A stretch of 64,000 nt of DNA from Paenibacillus swuensis (GTDB taxonomy: Bacteria > Bacillota > Bacilli > Paenibacillales > DY6), in assembly GCF_001644605.1 (NCBI RefSeq), contig NZ_CP011388.1, forward strand, positions 3,376,501 through 3,440,500. Direction: 5' to 3'. The notes under the pieces are model-generated. The model ran no database searches and had not been told where the DNA came from. It saw only the letters and a list, made by a program, of their open reading frames with translations. The position numbers were made by a program, and so were the translations under genes. Within the stretch, counting starts at the first letter, position 1. Every line of letters begins with the position of its first letter. Shown piece by piece: positions 33,944 to 43,407 of the stretch.

Positions 33944-35343
33944 TAAAAAGAACGTTTGCGCAAGTGGCTCAACTTTGTGAAGGTACTTTATCCGCGGGGG
34001 CGGAGCAAACCCCCGAACAAATGATCGAAGGAGTAACCACTGACTCTCGTCGTATTGCTCAGGGCAATTTGTTTATACCCATCCAAGGGGATACGTTCGA
34101 CGGGCATGACTATGTGGCATCTGCGATCGCGCAAGGGGCTAGTTTAACTCTTTGGCAATCCGGCGACCGCCTTCCTCCTGAGGACATTCCATATATTCTC
34201 GTGAACGATACGTTGGCGGCTCTGCAGAAGCTCGCCTCCGGATACAGGGAACAATTGGGTGTGCGCGTAGTCGGTGTGACGGGCTCAAACGGCAAGACCA
34301 CAACGAAGGATATGTTAGCTTCCATTTTGGCCACCACCTACAAAGTGCACAAAACGCAAGGGAATTTCAACAACCATATCGGGTTGCCATTAACGCTTCT
34401 TTCCATGGAAGAAGATACGGAGATGGCGGTATTGGAAATGGGGATGAGCGGATTTGGCGAGATCCAATTGCTATCCGATCTTGCTAAACCTGAAGCGGCG
34501 ATTGTAACGAATATCGGAGAATCGCATCTGTTGCAGCTTGGAACAAGGAAAGGCATCGCTCAAGCCAAGCTGGAAATCATCAGCGGGATGAAGGCGGACG
34601 GCTTATTAGTCTATAACGGCGATGAGCCGTTGCTTGAAGAGGTTCTTACCGAGCTGCAGCCTTCCGGACAATTGCTTAAATTTCGTTTCGGCATGACCGA
34701 GTCCAATGATCTGTATCCCGTCGGTTTAATGATGGATTCGGTAGGAACACGCTTTACCCTGAATTTGCCCAACGCGTCTACGTTGTATATTCCCCTGTTA
34801 GGCATTCACAACGTAATCAATGCACTTTCTGCCATCGCGGTATCGAAATTCATGGGCGTGTCCGAAGCGGATATTGCCCGCGGCCTAAAAGATGTAAAGC
34901 TTACCGGCATGCGTATTGAAGTCATGAAAGGCGTAACGGGATTAACGGTACTGAACGATGCCTACAACGCCAGCCCGACTTCGGTCTTGGCAGCCATTCG
35001 ATTGCTCGAGGATTTAAATACCTACCGGAAAAAAATAATCGTCCTGGGCGACATGCTCGAATTGGGTGAGGATGAAATTCAATTCCACCGGGAAATCGGC
35101 AAAAGCTTGACTCCGGCCGGCGTGGACTATGTGTACACCTTCGGTAAGCTTGCCCAGTTTATAGCGGAGGAAGCAACCCACACTTTCGAGCAAGGGCGCG
35201 TGAAATCTTTTGCCACGAAAGAAGATATGGTCAGAGAGATTTCAACGATCGTCTCGCCTGCGGAAGACGTTGTACTGGTCAAAGGTTCGCGGGGAATGAA
35301 ACTGGAAGATGTGGTAAACGGTCTGCTTTCGATGCCGTTATAA
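33940..35343 (+). CDS. murF: UDP-MurNAc-tripeptide:D-alanyl-D-alanine ligase MurF
   Basis: A 467-residue Mur ligase that adds D-Ala-D-Ala to the UDP-MurNAc tripeptide. The ATP motif GSNGKTTTKDM and NFNNHIGLPLTLL (diagnostic for MurF) are present, with LEMGMSGFGEI and LNDAYNASPTSV in the central and C-terminal domains. The start GTG overlaps the murE stop by four bases, with GGGGTCGGG upstream. It is followed after 33 bases by mraY. In B. subtilis murF is at another locus, so the clustered order here follows the more general murE-murF-mraY-murD pattern. Confidence 0.96.
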   Translation: MIKRTFAQVAQLCEGTLSAGAEQTPEQMIEGVTTDSRRIAQGNLFIPIQGDTFDGHDYVASAIAQGASLTLWQSGDRLPPEDIPYILVNDTLAALQKLASGYREQLGVRVVGVTGSNGKTTTKDMLASILATTYKVHKTQGNFNNHIGLPLTLLSMEEDTEMAVLEMGMSGFGEIQLLSDLAKPEAAIVTNIGESHLLQLGTRKGIAQAKLEIISGMKADGLLVYNGDEPLLEEVLTELQPSGQLLKFRFGMTESNDLYPVGLMMDSVGTRFTLNLPNASTLYIPLLGIHNVINALSAIAVSKFMGVSEADIARGLKDVKLTGMRIEVMKGVTGLTVLNDAYNASPTSVLAAIRLLEDLNTYRKKIIVLGDMLELGEDEIQFHREIGKSLTPAGVDYVYTFGKLAQFIAEEATHTFEQGRVKSFATKEDMVREISTIVSPAEDVVLVKGSRGMKLEDVVNGLLSMPL

Positions 35344-35376
35344 CTGCTTTTGTTGTCATATGTAGGGGGTTAAATC

Positions 35377-36342
35377 GTGGATTTTAAATTAATTTTGTTA
35401 ACGATGGGCGTGGCGTTCGTGCTTTCCGTCATTATCGGACCATTGTTCATTCCGCTGCTGCGCAGGCTGAAATTCGGTCAGCAGATCCGGACAGAGGGAC
35501 CGCAAGGTCATCTGAAAAAAGCAGGAACGCCTACAATGGGCGGGATTATTATCTTGGTGGCGCTGACGCTGGCTTTCTTCCGGTTTTCGGATCAGAACGC
35601 TGATTTTTATATCCTGCTCGTCGCCTGCCTTGGTTACGGACTTATCGGATTTTTAGATGATTATATCAAGATTGTGGCTAAGAGATCGTTGGGCTTAACG
35701 GCCAAACAGAAGTTGTTCGGACAGCTTTTCTTCGCTCTGGTTGTATGTTATCTCCTGTTTTCCAGCGGTCACAGTACGGTATTGGCCTTTCCGGGTTTAC
35801 ATTATTCACTGGATTTGGGCTGGGTCTACTATCCGTTTGTGATCTTTACGATGCTCGCCATGTCGAACGCGGTTAATTTCACCGACGGTTTGGACGGCTT
35901 GCTGGCAGGTACCAGCGCCATCGCTTTCGGAGCTTTTGCGGTCATAGCGATGATGCATACCGAATGGGAAGCCGGCATTTTTTCCGCGGCTATGATCGGG
36001 GCGGTTCTGGGATTTCTGGTATTCAACGCGCACCCGGCCAAAGTGTTTATGGGAGACACCGGTTCCCTGGGGATTGGCGGCGGACTTGCGGCGGTTGCTT
36101 TTATCACGAAGACGGAATTGTTACTGTTAATCGTGGGCGGCGTATTCGTCATCGAAGTGTTGTCCGTTATCATTCAAGTGGTATCTTTCAAAACCCGCGG
36201 TAAGCGTGTGTTCAAAATGAGTCCGATCCATCATCATTTCGAGCTGGTCGGCTGGTCGGAGTGGAGAGTGGTCATTACTTTCTGGTCGGTCGGTCTCGTG
36301 CTGGCTTGCTTGGGACTTTACATCAATGAGGGGTTGAACTAA
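35377..36342 (+). CDS. mraY: Phospho-N-acetylmuramoyl-pentapeptide transferase MraY
   Basis: A 321-residue membrane enzyme with about ten spans that moves phospho-MurNAc-pentapeptide to undecaprenyl phosphate, making lipid I. Catalytic motifs: FLDDYIKI (first Asp pair), [16 protein letters not shown], and [19 protein letters not shown], and the C-terminal [16 protein letters not shown] with the HHH cluster. The start is GTG 35377 behind AGGGGG. Its TAA overlaps the ATG of murD by one base (TAATG). Length matches the family (about 324). Confidence 0.97.
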   Translation: MDFKLILLTMGVAFVLSVIIGPLFIPLLRRLKFGQQIRTEGPQGHLKKAGTPTMGGIIILVALTLAFFRFSDQNADFYILLVACLGYGLIGFLDDYIKIVAKRSLGLTAKQKLFGQLFFALVVCYLLFSSGHSTVLAFPGLHYSLDLGWVYYPFVIFTMLAMSNAVNFTDGLDGLLAGTSAIAFGAFAVIAMMHTEWEAGIFSAAMIGAVLGFLVFNAHPAKVFMGDTGSLGIGGGLAAVAFITKTELLLLIVGGVFVIEVLSVIIQVVSFKTRGKRVFKMSPIHHHFELVGWSEWRVVITFWSVGLVLACLGLYINEGLN

Positions 36343-37760
36343 TGAAGCATCCGTCGCACTACGCCCGTCAACACATTATCGTATTAGGTATGGCCAAATC
36401 GGGAAGCGCGGTGGCCAAAGTATTTCACGCTCTGGGCGCTTCCGTCACGGTAAATGATATGAAAGACCGCGGCTTATGTCCCGAGGCTGATGAATTGTCG
36501 GCTTTGGGTATTTCTGTTCTATGCGGCGGTCATCCGGATGATCTTGTTCACGAAGGCGTGGCGCTTGTGGTCAAGAACCCGGGCATTCCTTACACGGCTC
36601 CGCCGATTGTCAGAGCGCTTGAGCTTGGCATTGAAGTGGTGACAGAGGTTGAGGTGGCTTACCATGTATGTCCGGCGCCGATGATTGGCATTACCGGCTC
36701 GAACGGCAAGACGACAACGACGACCTGGATCGGCAGGATGCTGGATCGCGCGGGACTTCGTCCGATTGTCGCCGGGAATATCGGAAGGGCTCTTACCGAT
36801 GCGGCCATAGAAGCGGACGAGGATAACTGGATGGTTGTCGAGCTAAGCTCTTTCCAACTGAAGGGCACAGACGCGTTTCGTCCCAGAATAGCCTGCTTGC
36901 TAAACTTAGCGGAAACGCATCTGGACTACCATGGCACGATGGACGATTACATCGCTTCGAAGGCGAAGCTGTTCGCGAACCAGACGGCGGAGGATACCGC
37001 CGTGCTGAACTGGGACGACGCGGTATGCCGCTCGCTTGTCCCTGGCCTGCAGGCGCGCTTGCTGCCGTTCTCGGCGCGCGAGACCCTTACGCGCGGCGTC
37101 TACCTGGATCCGCCGCTGAAACCCGGCGAAGCGCTCGGCGAGCGGCGCATCGTTTACGCGGAAGGCACCGGGGCGGTGCGCGAGATCTTGCGTACGCAAG
37201 ATCTCGGCATTCCCGGCACCTTCAACGCGGAGAACGCGTTGGCGGCGGCGGCGGTAGCCATTGCCGCGGGCGCGCCGCTGACCGCGATCGCCGAGGAGCT
37301 CTCGGCGTTTCGCGGGGTAGAGCATCGCCTGGAGTTTGTTGCGAAGGTTGACGGCGTCACCTTCTACAACAACTCTAAGGCGACGAACGCGACCGCCACG
37401 ATCTCGGCGGTCGAATCGCTCGATCAGCCGATTGTGCTGATCGCGGGGGGGCTGGATCGCGGCTCCGACTATGCGGAGCTGCTCCCGGTGTTTGAGCGCC
37501 GGGTGAAGGCGCTCGTTGCGCTCGGGGAGACGCGAGGGAAATTGCTCGGCGTCGCGCGTCAGGCAGGAATCAGATTTACGGATTCCGTCGATACTGGGGA
37601 GGATGCAGCCGCTATACTTGATGCAGCCGTTCGCAGAGCGGCGGCGTTCGCGGAGCCCGGCGACATTGTCCTGTTATCGCCCGCTTGCGCGAGCTGGGAC
37701 ATGTTCGCCTCCTATGAGGAACGCGGAAGCATTTTTAAAAAATCGGTGCATAGTCTTTAA
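36342..37760 (+). CDS. murD: UDP-N-acetylmuramoyl-L-alanine:D-glutamate ligase MurD
   Basis: A 472-residue Mur ligase that adds D-glutamate to UDP-MurNAc-L-Ala. The N-terminal Rossmann-like domain starts IIVLGMAKSGSAVAKV; the ATP loop is GSNGKTTTTTWIG, and the central/C-terminal motifs are ELSSFQLKG, NLAETHLDYHGTMDDY and NNSKATNATATISAVES. The ATG overlaps the mraY stop. Odd: about 36940-37560 is very GC-rich (42 of 60 at line 37081, 41 of 60 at 37201) compared with 32 of 60 at line 36361; the amino-acid content turns Ala/Arg/Gly-rich (EALAAAAVAIAAGAP type), but motifs are intact. It ends 49 bases before the spoVE start. Confidence 0.95.
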   Translation: MKHPSHYARQHIIVLGMAKSGSAVAKVFHALGASVTVNDMKDRGLCPEADELSALGISVLCGGHPDDLVHEGVALVVKNPGIPYTAPPIVRALELGIEVVTEVEVAYHVCPAPMIGITGSNGKTTTTTWIGRMLDRAGLRPIVAGNIGRALTDAAIEADEDNWMVVELSSFQLKGTDAFRPRIACLLNLAETHLDYHGTMDDYIASKAKLFANQTAEDTAVLNWDDAVCRSLVPGLQARLLPFSARETLTRGVYLDPPLKPGEALGERRIVYAEGTGAVREILRTQDLGIPGTFNAENALAAAAVAIAAGAPLTAIAEELSAFRGVEHRLEFVAKVDGVTFYNNSKATNATATISAVESLDQPIVLIAGGLDRGSDYAELLPVFERRVKALVALGETRGKLLGVARQAGIRFTDSVDTGEDAAAILDAAVRRAAAFAEPGDIVLLSPACASWDMFASYEERGSIFKKSVHSL

Positions 37761-37809
37761 TAGGGTGTAATACAAGCCCTACATCGATGATGAAGAGGTG
37801 CTTTCGTAC

Positions 37810-38907
37810 ATGGTCAAATCTCGCTCCGCTCCGGATCTGTGGATATTGTTATCGACTTTGGCGATTCTCGGGATCGGGGTTGTCATGGTTTATAGCGCCA
37901 GCAGTGTGCTTTCCTTTCATGATTTCGGAGATTCATTCTATTACTTGAAACGCCAGGCCTTTTTCGCGGGGTTGGGCATTGTGGCCATGTATTTTACGAT
38001 GAATACGGACTACTGGACATGGAAGAAAGCGGCCAAGATCGGGCTGATCAGTTGCTTCGCGTTATTGGTACTGGTATTGATTCCGGGTGTGGGTGTTGTG
38101 CGCGGCGGGGCGAGAAGCTGGCTCGGCATATCTTCGTTCGGTATTCAGCCTTCGGAATTTATGAAACTGGCGATGATTATCTTTCTGTCCAAATTGCTGT
38201 CTGAACACCAATCAACGATTACCCGGTTTAGACAAGGCCTGATGCCTCCGCTGCTTCTTATGGGACTGGCCTTCGGCCTGATCATGCTGCAGCCGGATTT
38301 GGGTACAGGCGTTGTGATGATGGGTGCTTCGTTGCTGGTCATCTACGTAGCGGGTGCCAGAATGATGCATTTGGCTTCCTTGGCATTAGTCGGTCTCGCC
38401 GGTTTCGTTGGATTAATACTGGCGGCTCCTTACCGTTTAGCGCGTATTACGGCCTTCCTGGATCCATGGCAGGATCCCCTCGGCGCGGGTTATCAGTCGA
38501 TTCAATCGCTGTATGCCGTCGGTCCCGGCGGACTGGTCGGTTTAGGTTTGGGTATGAGCCGTCAGAAATACAGTTATTTGCCGGAACCGCAAACAGACTT
38601 TATCTTCTCCATCATTGCTGAAGAACTTGGTTTTATAGGCGGAGTCACCGTATTGATTTTATTTCTCATATTAGTTTGGCGCGGTATGCGTACAGCCATT
38701 ACGGCGCCGGATACTTTCGGCAGTCTGCTGGCGGTCGGCATTGTCGGCATGATCGCGATTCAAGTCATTATCAACATCGGTGTAGTCATAGGCATGTTTC
38801 CGGTGACGGGAATCACTTTGCCGTTGGTGAGTTACGGGGGATCCTCGCTTACACTGATGTTAACCTGTATAGGCATATTGCTGAACATATCCCGATATTC
38901 GAGGTGA
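37810..38907 (+). CDS. spoVE: SEDS peptidoglycan polymerase SpoVE/FtsW
   Basis: A 365-residue SEDS protein with about ten membrane segments. Conserved signatures are SARSWLG-like GGARSWLGISSFGIQPSEFMKLAMI, LQPDLGTGVVM (catalytic Asp region), GLGMSRQKYSYLPEPQTDFIFSIIAEELGFIGG, and GITLPLVSYGGSSL. It polymerises lipid II as a partner of the class B PBPs. In B. subtilis this position between murD and murG is spoVE (366 residues); the length fits, but FtsW cannot be excluded. Start: ATG 37810, chosen over the in-frame GTG 37798, which lies within the AGAGGTG ribosome site. Six bases separate it from murG. Confidence 0.9.
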   Translation: MVKSRSAPDLWILLSTLAILGIGVVMVYSASSVLSFHDFGDSFYYLKRQAFFAGLGIVAMYFTMNTDYWTWKKAAKIGLISCFALLVLVLIPGVGVVRGGARSWLGISSFGIQPSEFMKLAMIIFLSKLLSEHQSTITRFRQGLMPPLLLMGLAFGLIMLQPDLGTGVVMMGASLLVIYVAGARMMHLASLALVGLAGFVGLILAAPYRLARITAFLDPWQDPLGAGYQSIQSLYAVGPGGLVGLGLGMSRQKYSYLPEPQTDFIFSIIAEELGFIGGVTVLILFLILVWRGMRTAITAPDTFGSLLAVGIVGMIAIQVIINIGVVIGMFPVTGITLPLVSYGGSSLTLMLTCIGILLNISRYSR

Positions 38908-38913
38908 AGAGAA

Positions 38914-40020
38914 ATGCGTGTCGTCTTAAGCGGCGGCGGAACAGGCGGACACATTTATCCCGCTGTAGCCATCGCCAGACAGTGTATGGAAGAACAACCC
39001 GATTCGCAATTTCTGTATATTGGGACATCCAAAGGATTGGAGAAAGATATCATTCCTAAAGAAGGCTTCCCGTTTGAAGCCATCGAGATTACAGGCTTCC
39101 GTCGCAAGCTTTCCATGGAAAATGTGAAGACCGTTATGCGGTTTTTCAAAGGAGTAACACGCTCCAAGGAGCTGTTGAAGCAGTTTAAACCCGACATCGT
39201 GATCGGAACGGGAGGTTATGTTTGCGGACCTGTCGTTTACGCCGCAACGAAGCTGGGTATCCCTACGCTGATTCACGAGCAGAATGTAATACCTGGACTG
39301 ACCAATAAATTTCTTAGCCGATACGTGTCCTCCGTCGCGGTTAGCTTCAAAGGATCCGAGAGTAATTTTTCTTCAGCCAGGCATGTTCTTTACACCGGTA
39401 ACCCCCGGGCAACCGTTGTTGCCAGCGCGAACGCGCAGCGGGGGTTTGCTACGTTAGGGCTGCCTGCAGGGACGCCCGTTGTGGTCATCGTAGGGGGCAG
39501 TCGCGGAGCGAAAGCGATTAATGAAGCGTTTAACCAAATGCTGCCGGACCTTAACCGTTTTAAAGGCACTCATTTTGTTTATATCACGGGAGAAGCCCAT
39601 TATGAATCAGCCATCGCTCACATGAAACAAAGCCTGGGTACTTTGCCGTCGAATCTTCATGTGCTTCCGTTCGTTTACAATATGCCGGAAGTTCTGGCGG
39701 CAACGAAATGTATTGTCAGCCGGGCGGGAGCTTCATTTCTTGCGGAGATCACCTCACTTGGTATTCCGTCCATATTGATTCCGTCGCCCCATGTGACGAA
39801 CAATCATCAGGAGGCCAATGCCCGTTGGATGGTTAAAGAGAATGCGGCTGAACTGATATTGGAAAAGGACCTAAACGGTCAATCCTTACTTAAAGCCATA
39901 GCTGAAATCATAGATGATCCTGTTCAGGAAGACCGGATGTCACAGGCTTCCAGACGGTTGGGCCAACCGGATTCGGCGCAGCTTATTTTGAACGAAATGA
40001 AACGTCTTGTACGCGCGTAA
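38914..40020 (+). CDS. murG: Undecaprenyldiphospho-muramoylpentapeptide beta-N-acetylglucosaminyltransferase MurG
   Basis: A 368-residue GT28 glycosyltransferase that adds GlcNAc to lipid I to make lipid II. The glycine-rich N-terminal motif SGGGTGGHIYPAVAIA, then GTGGYVCGPVVYAA, HEQNVIPGLTNK, IVGGSRGAKAINEA and the UDP-sugar site SRAGASFLAEITSLGIPSILIPSPHVTNNHQ are all present. The start ATG lies 10 nt behind CGAGGTGAAG. The gap to murB (about 150 bases) contains a long inverted repeat, unlike the tight spacing elsewhere in the cluster. Confidence 0.97.
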   Translation: MRVVLSGGGTGGHIYPAVAIARQCMEEQPDSQFLYIGTSKGLEKDIIPKEGFPFEAIEITGFRRKLSMENVKTVMRFFKGVTRSKELLKQFKPDIVIGTGGYVCGPVVYAATKLGIPTLIHEQNVIPGLTNKFLSRYVSSVAVSFKGSESNFSSARHVLYTGNPRATVVASANAQRGFATLGLPAGTPVVVIVGGSRGAKAINEAFNQMLPDLNRFKGTHFVYITGEAHYESAIAHMKQSLGTLPSNLHVLPFVYNMPEVLAATKCIVSRAGASFLAEITSLGIPSILIPSPHVTNNHQEANARWMVKENAAELILEKDLNGQSLLKAIAEIIDDPVQEDRMSQASRRLGQPDSAQLILNEMKRLVRA

Positions 40021-40034
40021 ATGTTTATCAACCT

Positions 40035-40107
40035 ACATCTGGGCGATTGTCACACTCGGGAAGAATGTTACATAAACTATCCCATATTCGTGACAGTCAC
40101 CCAGATG
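40035..40107. repeat. Long imperfect inverted repeat in the murG-murB gap
   Basis: The left arm CATCTGGGCGATTGTCAC (40035-40052) and right arm GTGACAGTCACCCAGATG (40090-40107) pair over about 16-17 bp, with a 37-base loop. No T-tract follows, so it is not an ordinary terminator. A second short perfect hairpin, ATGGCGG/CCGCCAT (40124-40139), lies just downstream, before the murB ribosome site. Confidence 0.7.
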
Positions 40108-40171
40108 GAAACAAGGGTATGAAATGGCGGTGCCGCCATCCCTTGATGTTCTATGAAGGAGGTTCGTCCCA

Positions 40172-41077
40172 ATGCAGCAGGCCATATCTGAATTGAAAGC
40201 CGCGAACACAGGAGATGTACTACTAAACAAATCACTAGCAGAATACACCACATGGAAAATTGGCGGTCCGGCGGATATCTTGTTGATTCCCCATAATAAA
40301 CAGCAGCTTGTTGAAGCGGTGAGTATTCTTCATCGTCACGGCATCCCGTGGACGACGATCGGCAGAGGCTCTAATATGCTCGTTTCCGATAAAGGCATAC
40401 GCGGCGTTGTAATCAAGCTGGGCGAAGGCATGGATCAGGTGCGCTTCGAAGGGAATCTCGTATACGCGGGCGCTTCTTATTCCTTCATCAAAATGTCGAT
40501 CATGGCTGGAAAGCAGGGTTTGACCGGCTTGGAATTCGCAGGGGGGATTCCGGGCACTGTAGGCGGGGCTGTGTATATGAACGCAGGAGCTCACGGGTCT
40601 GACGTGTCACGCATTCTGAAAACAGCTGAAGTCTTGCTGGAGACAGGCGAATTGGTAAAGTGGAACGCAGAAGATTTTAAATTTGATTATCGTCATTCCT
40701 TACTGCATGAGCAGCGGGGTCTCGTCACGGAAGCCGTGTTCGAATTAAGTCCGGGGGATCGCAAGGAGATTGCGGCCGCGATGGCGACTTACAAGGACCG
40801 AAGGCTCAGAACACAACCTTTGCAATTGGCTTGCGCGGGCAGTGTGTTTCGTAATCCGCCGGGCACTCATGCCGCGAAGCTCATCGAAGAAGCGGGACTC
40901 AAAGGACTTCGCGTAGGCGATGCGGAGGTTTCCACATTGCATGCCAATTTCATTGTCAACACCGGGCAAGCGACGGCAAGTAGCGTTCTCACCCTAATGG
41001 AACAAGTAAAAACCGCAATTAAGGAAAAGTACGGTGTGGAACTCGTTCCCGAGGTTTTATTTGTGGGTGAGCGGTAA
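40172..41077 (+). CDS. murB: UDP-N-acetylenolpyruvoylglucosamine reductase MurB
   Basis: A 301-residue type II MurB flavoenzyme that reduces UDP-GlcNAc-enolpyruvate. The FAD-binding part has GRGSNMLVSDKGIRGVVIKLG, then GLEFAGGIPGTVGGAVYMNAGAHG, DFKFDYRHSLL, and the catalytic Ser region ACAGSVFRNPPGTHAAKLIEEAGLKG and EVSTLHANFIVNTG. The start is ATG 40172 with AAGGAGG 9-10 nt upstream. It directly precedes murA. The length matches Bacillus MurB (about 303). Confidence 0.97.
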   Translation: MQQAISELKAANTGDVLLNKSLAEYTTWKIGGPADILLIPHNKQQLVEAVSILHRHGIPWTTIGRGSNMLVSDKGIRGVVIKLGEGMDQVRFEGNLVYAGASYSFIKMSIMAGKQGLTGLEFAGGIPGTVGGAVYMNAGAHGSDVSRILKTAEVLLETGELVKWNAEDFKFDYRHSLLHEQRGLVTEAVFELSPGDRKEIAAAMATYKDRRLRTQPLQLACAGSVFRNPPGTHAAKLIEEAGLKGLRVGDAEVSTLHANFIVNTGQATASSVLTLMEQVKTAIKEKYGVELVPEVLFVGER

Positions 41078-41093
41078 ATCGGAGGTGAGCTAT

Positions 41094-42386
41094 TTGGAGA
41101 AACTGGTGATTGAAGGCGGGAAACCACTCTCAGGATCCATTCGCATTCACGGAGCCAAAAACGCCGCGTTACCCATTCTGGCAGCAAGCGTGATGGTAGA
41201 AGGAACGCATGTCATTGAGAATGTTCCCGACCTGCTCGATATTCAGACTATGCTGAGCATTCTAAGAAGGCTGGGCTGTCAGGCGGAGCACCGGCAGCAG
41301 ATCGTTACGCTAGACACTTCCAAAGTTAGCACATCGCACATTCCCGAGGATTTAATGGGGCAGATGAGATCCTCTATCTTTCTGATGGGTCCGTTGCTTG
41401 CAAGATTTGGCGAAGTCCAAATCTATCAACCCGGCGGTTGTGCGATCGGTGAGAGGAAGATCGATCTTCATCTCAAAGGGCTTGAGGCGCTTGGCGCTGA
41501 AATCACTTACGAAGAAAGTCGGTTAATCTGCAGCGCGGCGCGGCTTACGGGCACCGATATACACTTGGATTTTCCGAGTGTCGGAGCGACAGAGAACATT
41601 ATGATGGCGGCTGTGAAAGCGCACGGTATTACAACGATTACCAATGCTGCAAGGGAACCGGAGATACAGGACTTACAAAATTTCCTGAATCGGATGGGGG
41701 CGCGGATCATCGGCGCGGGAACGGACACAATCACAATCGAAGGGGTAACCCGACTGAGTCCTTGCAAATACCGCGTCATTCCGGATCGAATTGTAGCAGG
41801 AACCTTGTTAGTGGCGGCTGCGGCTACACGGGGAACCATCACACTGCAGCATGTCAATCCGAGTCACTTGACATCCGCTATGCATGTATTGAAGCGCGCA
41901 GGTGTTCAGATTACCTCGGAAGGTGATATAATAACCGTAAGCGGGCATTCCCGGCCGAGAGCCGTTGAACGCATTGTGACCTCGCCGTTTCCTGCGTTTC
42001 CTACGGATTTGCAATCTCAGGTCATGGTCTTGTTATGTCTTGCGGACGGCATTTCCATCATGAAAGAGACGATATTCGAAGGACGTTTCAAACACGTGGA
42101 TGAATTGTCCCGAATGGGTGCGGATATCTCAGTAGATCTGGGTTCAGCCTTTATCCGCGGGGTTCCTAGGCTATACGGAGCCACTGTTGAAGCTACCGAC
42201 CTACGCGCCGGCGCTGCCTTGGTCATTGCGGGTCTTGCGGCAACCGGGGTTACCGTTGTGGAGCAGATCCATCATATTGATCGCGGATATGACCGCATTG
42301 AACGAATCTTTCAACATCTAGGCGCTAATATTGAACGCACGTCCACGGCTAAGCAGCCGCTGTTACAACGTTCCAACCATTCCTAA
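41094..42386 (+). CDS. murA: UDP-N-acetylglucosamine 1-carboxyvinyltransferase MurA
   Basis: A 430-residue EPSP-synthase-fold enzyme for the first step of peptidoglycan synthesis (PEP to UDP-GlcNAc). Motifs: GAKNAALPILAAS at the N-terminus, PGGCAIGERKIDLHLKGLEALGAE with catalytic Cys116 (the fosfomycin target), and FPAFPTDLQSQVMVLLCLADG and RFKHVDELSRMGADI near the C-terminus. Start: TTG 41094 with GGAGG 8 nt upstream; the upstream extension lies inside murB. In B. subtilis a different gene set follows murB, so a murA between murB and divIB is a feature of this lineage. Confidence 0.96.
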   Translation: MEKLVIEGGKPLSGSIRIHGAKNAALPILAASVMVEGTHVIENVPDLLDIQTMLSILRRLGCQAEHRQQIVTLDTSKVSTSHIPEDLMGQMRSSIFLMGPLLARFGEVQIYQPGGCAIGERKIDLHLKGLEALGAEITYEESRLICSAARLTGTDIHLDFPSVGATENIMMAAVKAHGITTITNAAREPEIQDLQNFLNRMGARIIGAGTDTITIEGVTRLSPCKYRVIPDRIVAGTLLVAAAATRGTITLQHVNPSHLTSAMHVLKRAGVQITSEGDIITVSGHSRPRAVERIVTSPFPAFPTDLQSQVMVLLCLADGISIMKETIFEGRFKHVDELSRMGADISVDLGSAFIRGVPRLYGATVEATDLRAGAALVIAGLAATGVTVVEQIHHIDRGYDRIERIFQHLGANIERTSTAKQPLLQRSNHS

Positions 42387-42418
42387 TTGAATAGGTTACA
42401 AGTAAATCAGCCGCATTT

Positions 42419-42443
42419 CCCCTCTTTCCTGATCGAAGAGGGG
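42419..42443. other. Hairpin between murA and divIB
   Basis: CCCCTCTT (42419-42426) pairs perfectly with AAGAGGGG (42436-42443). No T-run follows on either strand, so it may be an RNA stability or processing element rather than a terminator. Confidence 0.55.
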
Positions 42444-42492
42444 ATTCCGGCATTATTGCGCTAAGATTCATTCATGAAGAAGGTGTAAGAGC

Positions 42493-43269
42493 TTGTCGAA
42501 CATTTCTCAAATGCCTGTACTCCGAGAACAGAAGGTGCGTCGGCGGGGCAATCGTAAATTGCTGTTATTGCTGTTGTTTCTCTTTGTCGTGTTGCTGGCC
42601 ATTTTGTTTTTTCGTTCTTCCTTCAGTAAGGTCCAAACGATAGAGATGAAGGGGAACCGATATTTAACGCCGGATGAGATCAGCAAGGCTCTGAATGTAC
42701 AGGTTGGGGATCAATTTTTTGGGACAAGCGCTGCCGAGATGGATCGCAGGGTCAGCCAATTGTTGCCAATCGAAGAAGTTCTGATTCACAAGAGGTTTCC
42801 CGGGTATATTCTAATAGAGATCCGGGAACAGCAGACCGTCGCGTTTCAACTTTCTCCGAAAGAGGGTACAATAAAGGCCCTGTTATCCGGAGGCAACGCT
42901 GTTATTCCCAAGGCGAAGAACATTACATTAGACAAACCGGTTCTGACAGGATGGGAGAATCGGGATGCGCTGTTCAAGAAACTGTGCAATACGCTTGCAA
43001 CCATACCTGAGGGACTGCTGGCGGACATTTCGGAGATCAAGCCTGATCCGTCCAATGCATACCCTGACCGCATCAAGCTTTACACTCGTTCCAAGTTTGA
43101 AGTGTCCACAACGATTGCTTATCTGCCCGAGAAGGCGGAATATATGAATGCTGTCATCGACGGGCAGGAGCCGGGCAAGATTACGATGCTCGAAGCCGAT
43201 TTCTATACGCCATATGTAAAGAAGCAGGAAGCGGTGACCGATTCTTCCCAGATAGAGGCTACTCAATAG
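42493..43269 (+). CDS. divIB: Cell division protein DivIB/FtsQ
   Basis: A 258-residue bitopic protein. Basic N-terminus (REQKVRRRGNRK), membrane span (about residues 22-40, LLLLLLFLFVVLLAILFF), then the POTRA domain (about 45-115, VQTIEMKGNRYLTPDEI and IHKRFPGYILIEIREQQTVAF) and the FtsQ/DivIB beta domain. It forms a complex with FtsL and DivIC at the septum. Start: TTG 42493, seven nt after AAGGTG. It is followed by a 225-base gap before ftsA that carries a candidate sigma-H promoter. Confidence 0.9.
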   Translation: MSNISQMPVLREQKVRRRGNRKLLLLLLFLFVVLLAILFFRSSFSKVQTIEMKGNRYLTPDEISKALNVQVGDQFFGTSAAEMDRRVSQLLPIEEVLIHKRFPGYILIEIREQQTVAFQLSPKEGTIKALLSGGNAVIPKAKNITLDKPVLTGWENRDALFKKLCNTLATIPEGLLADISEIKPDPSNAYPDRIKLYTRSKFEVSTTIAYLPEKAEYMNAVIDGQEPGKITMLEADFYTPYVKKQEAVTDSSQIEATQ

Positions 43270-43407
43270 ATGGGAATAATGGTAGTATGATAGAGTTATT
43301 GGTGTTTGTGGAATCAGGTGGGATGGGTTATTATCGTTTTTTTTGTACGGGATTTAAGTGGAGGAGTTTATCTTTCACAGCATGTCCAAAAATTTTGTAG
43401 AAAAAAA

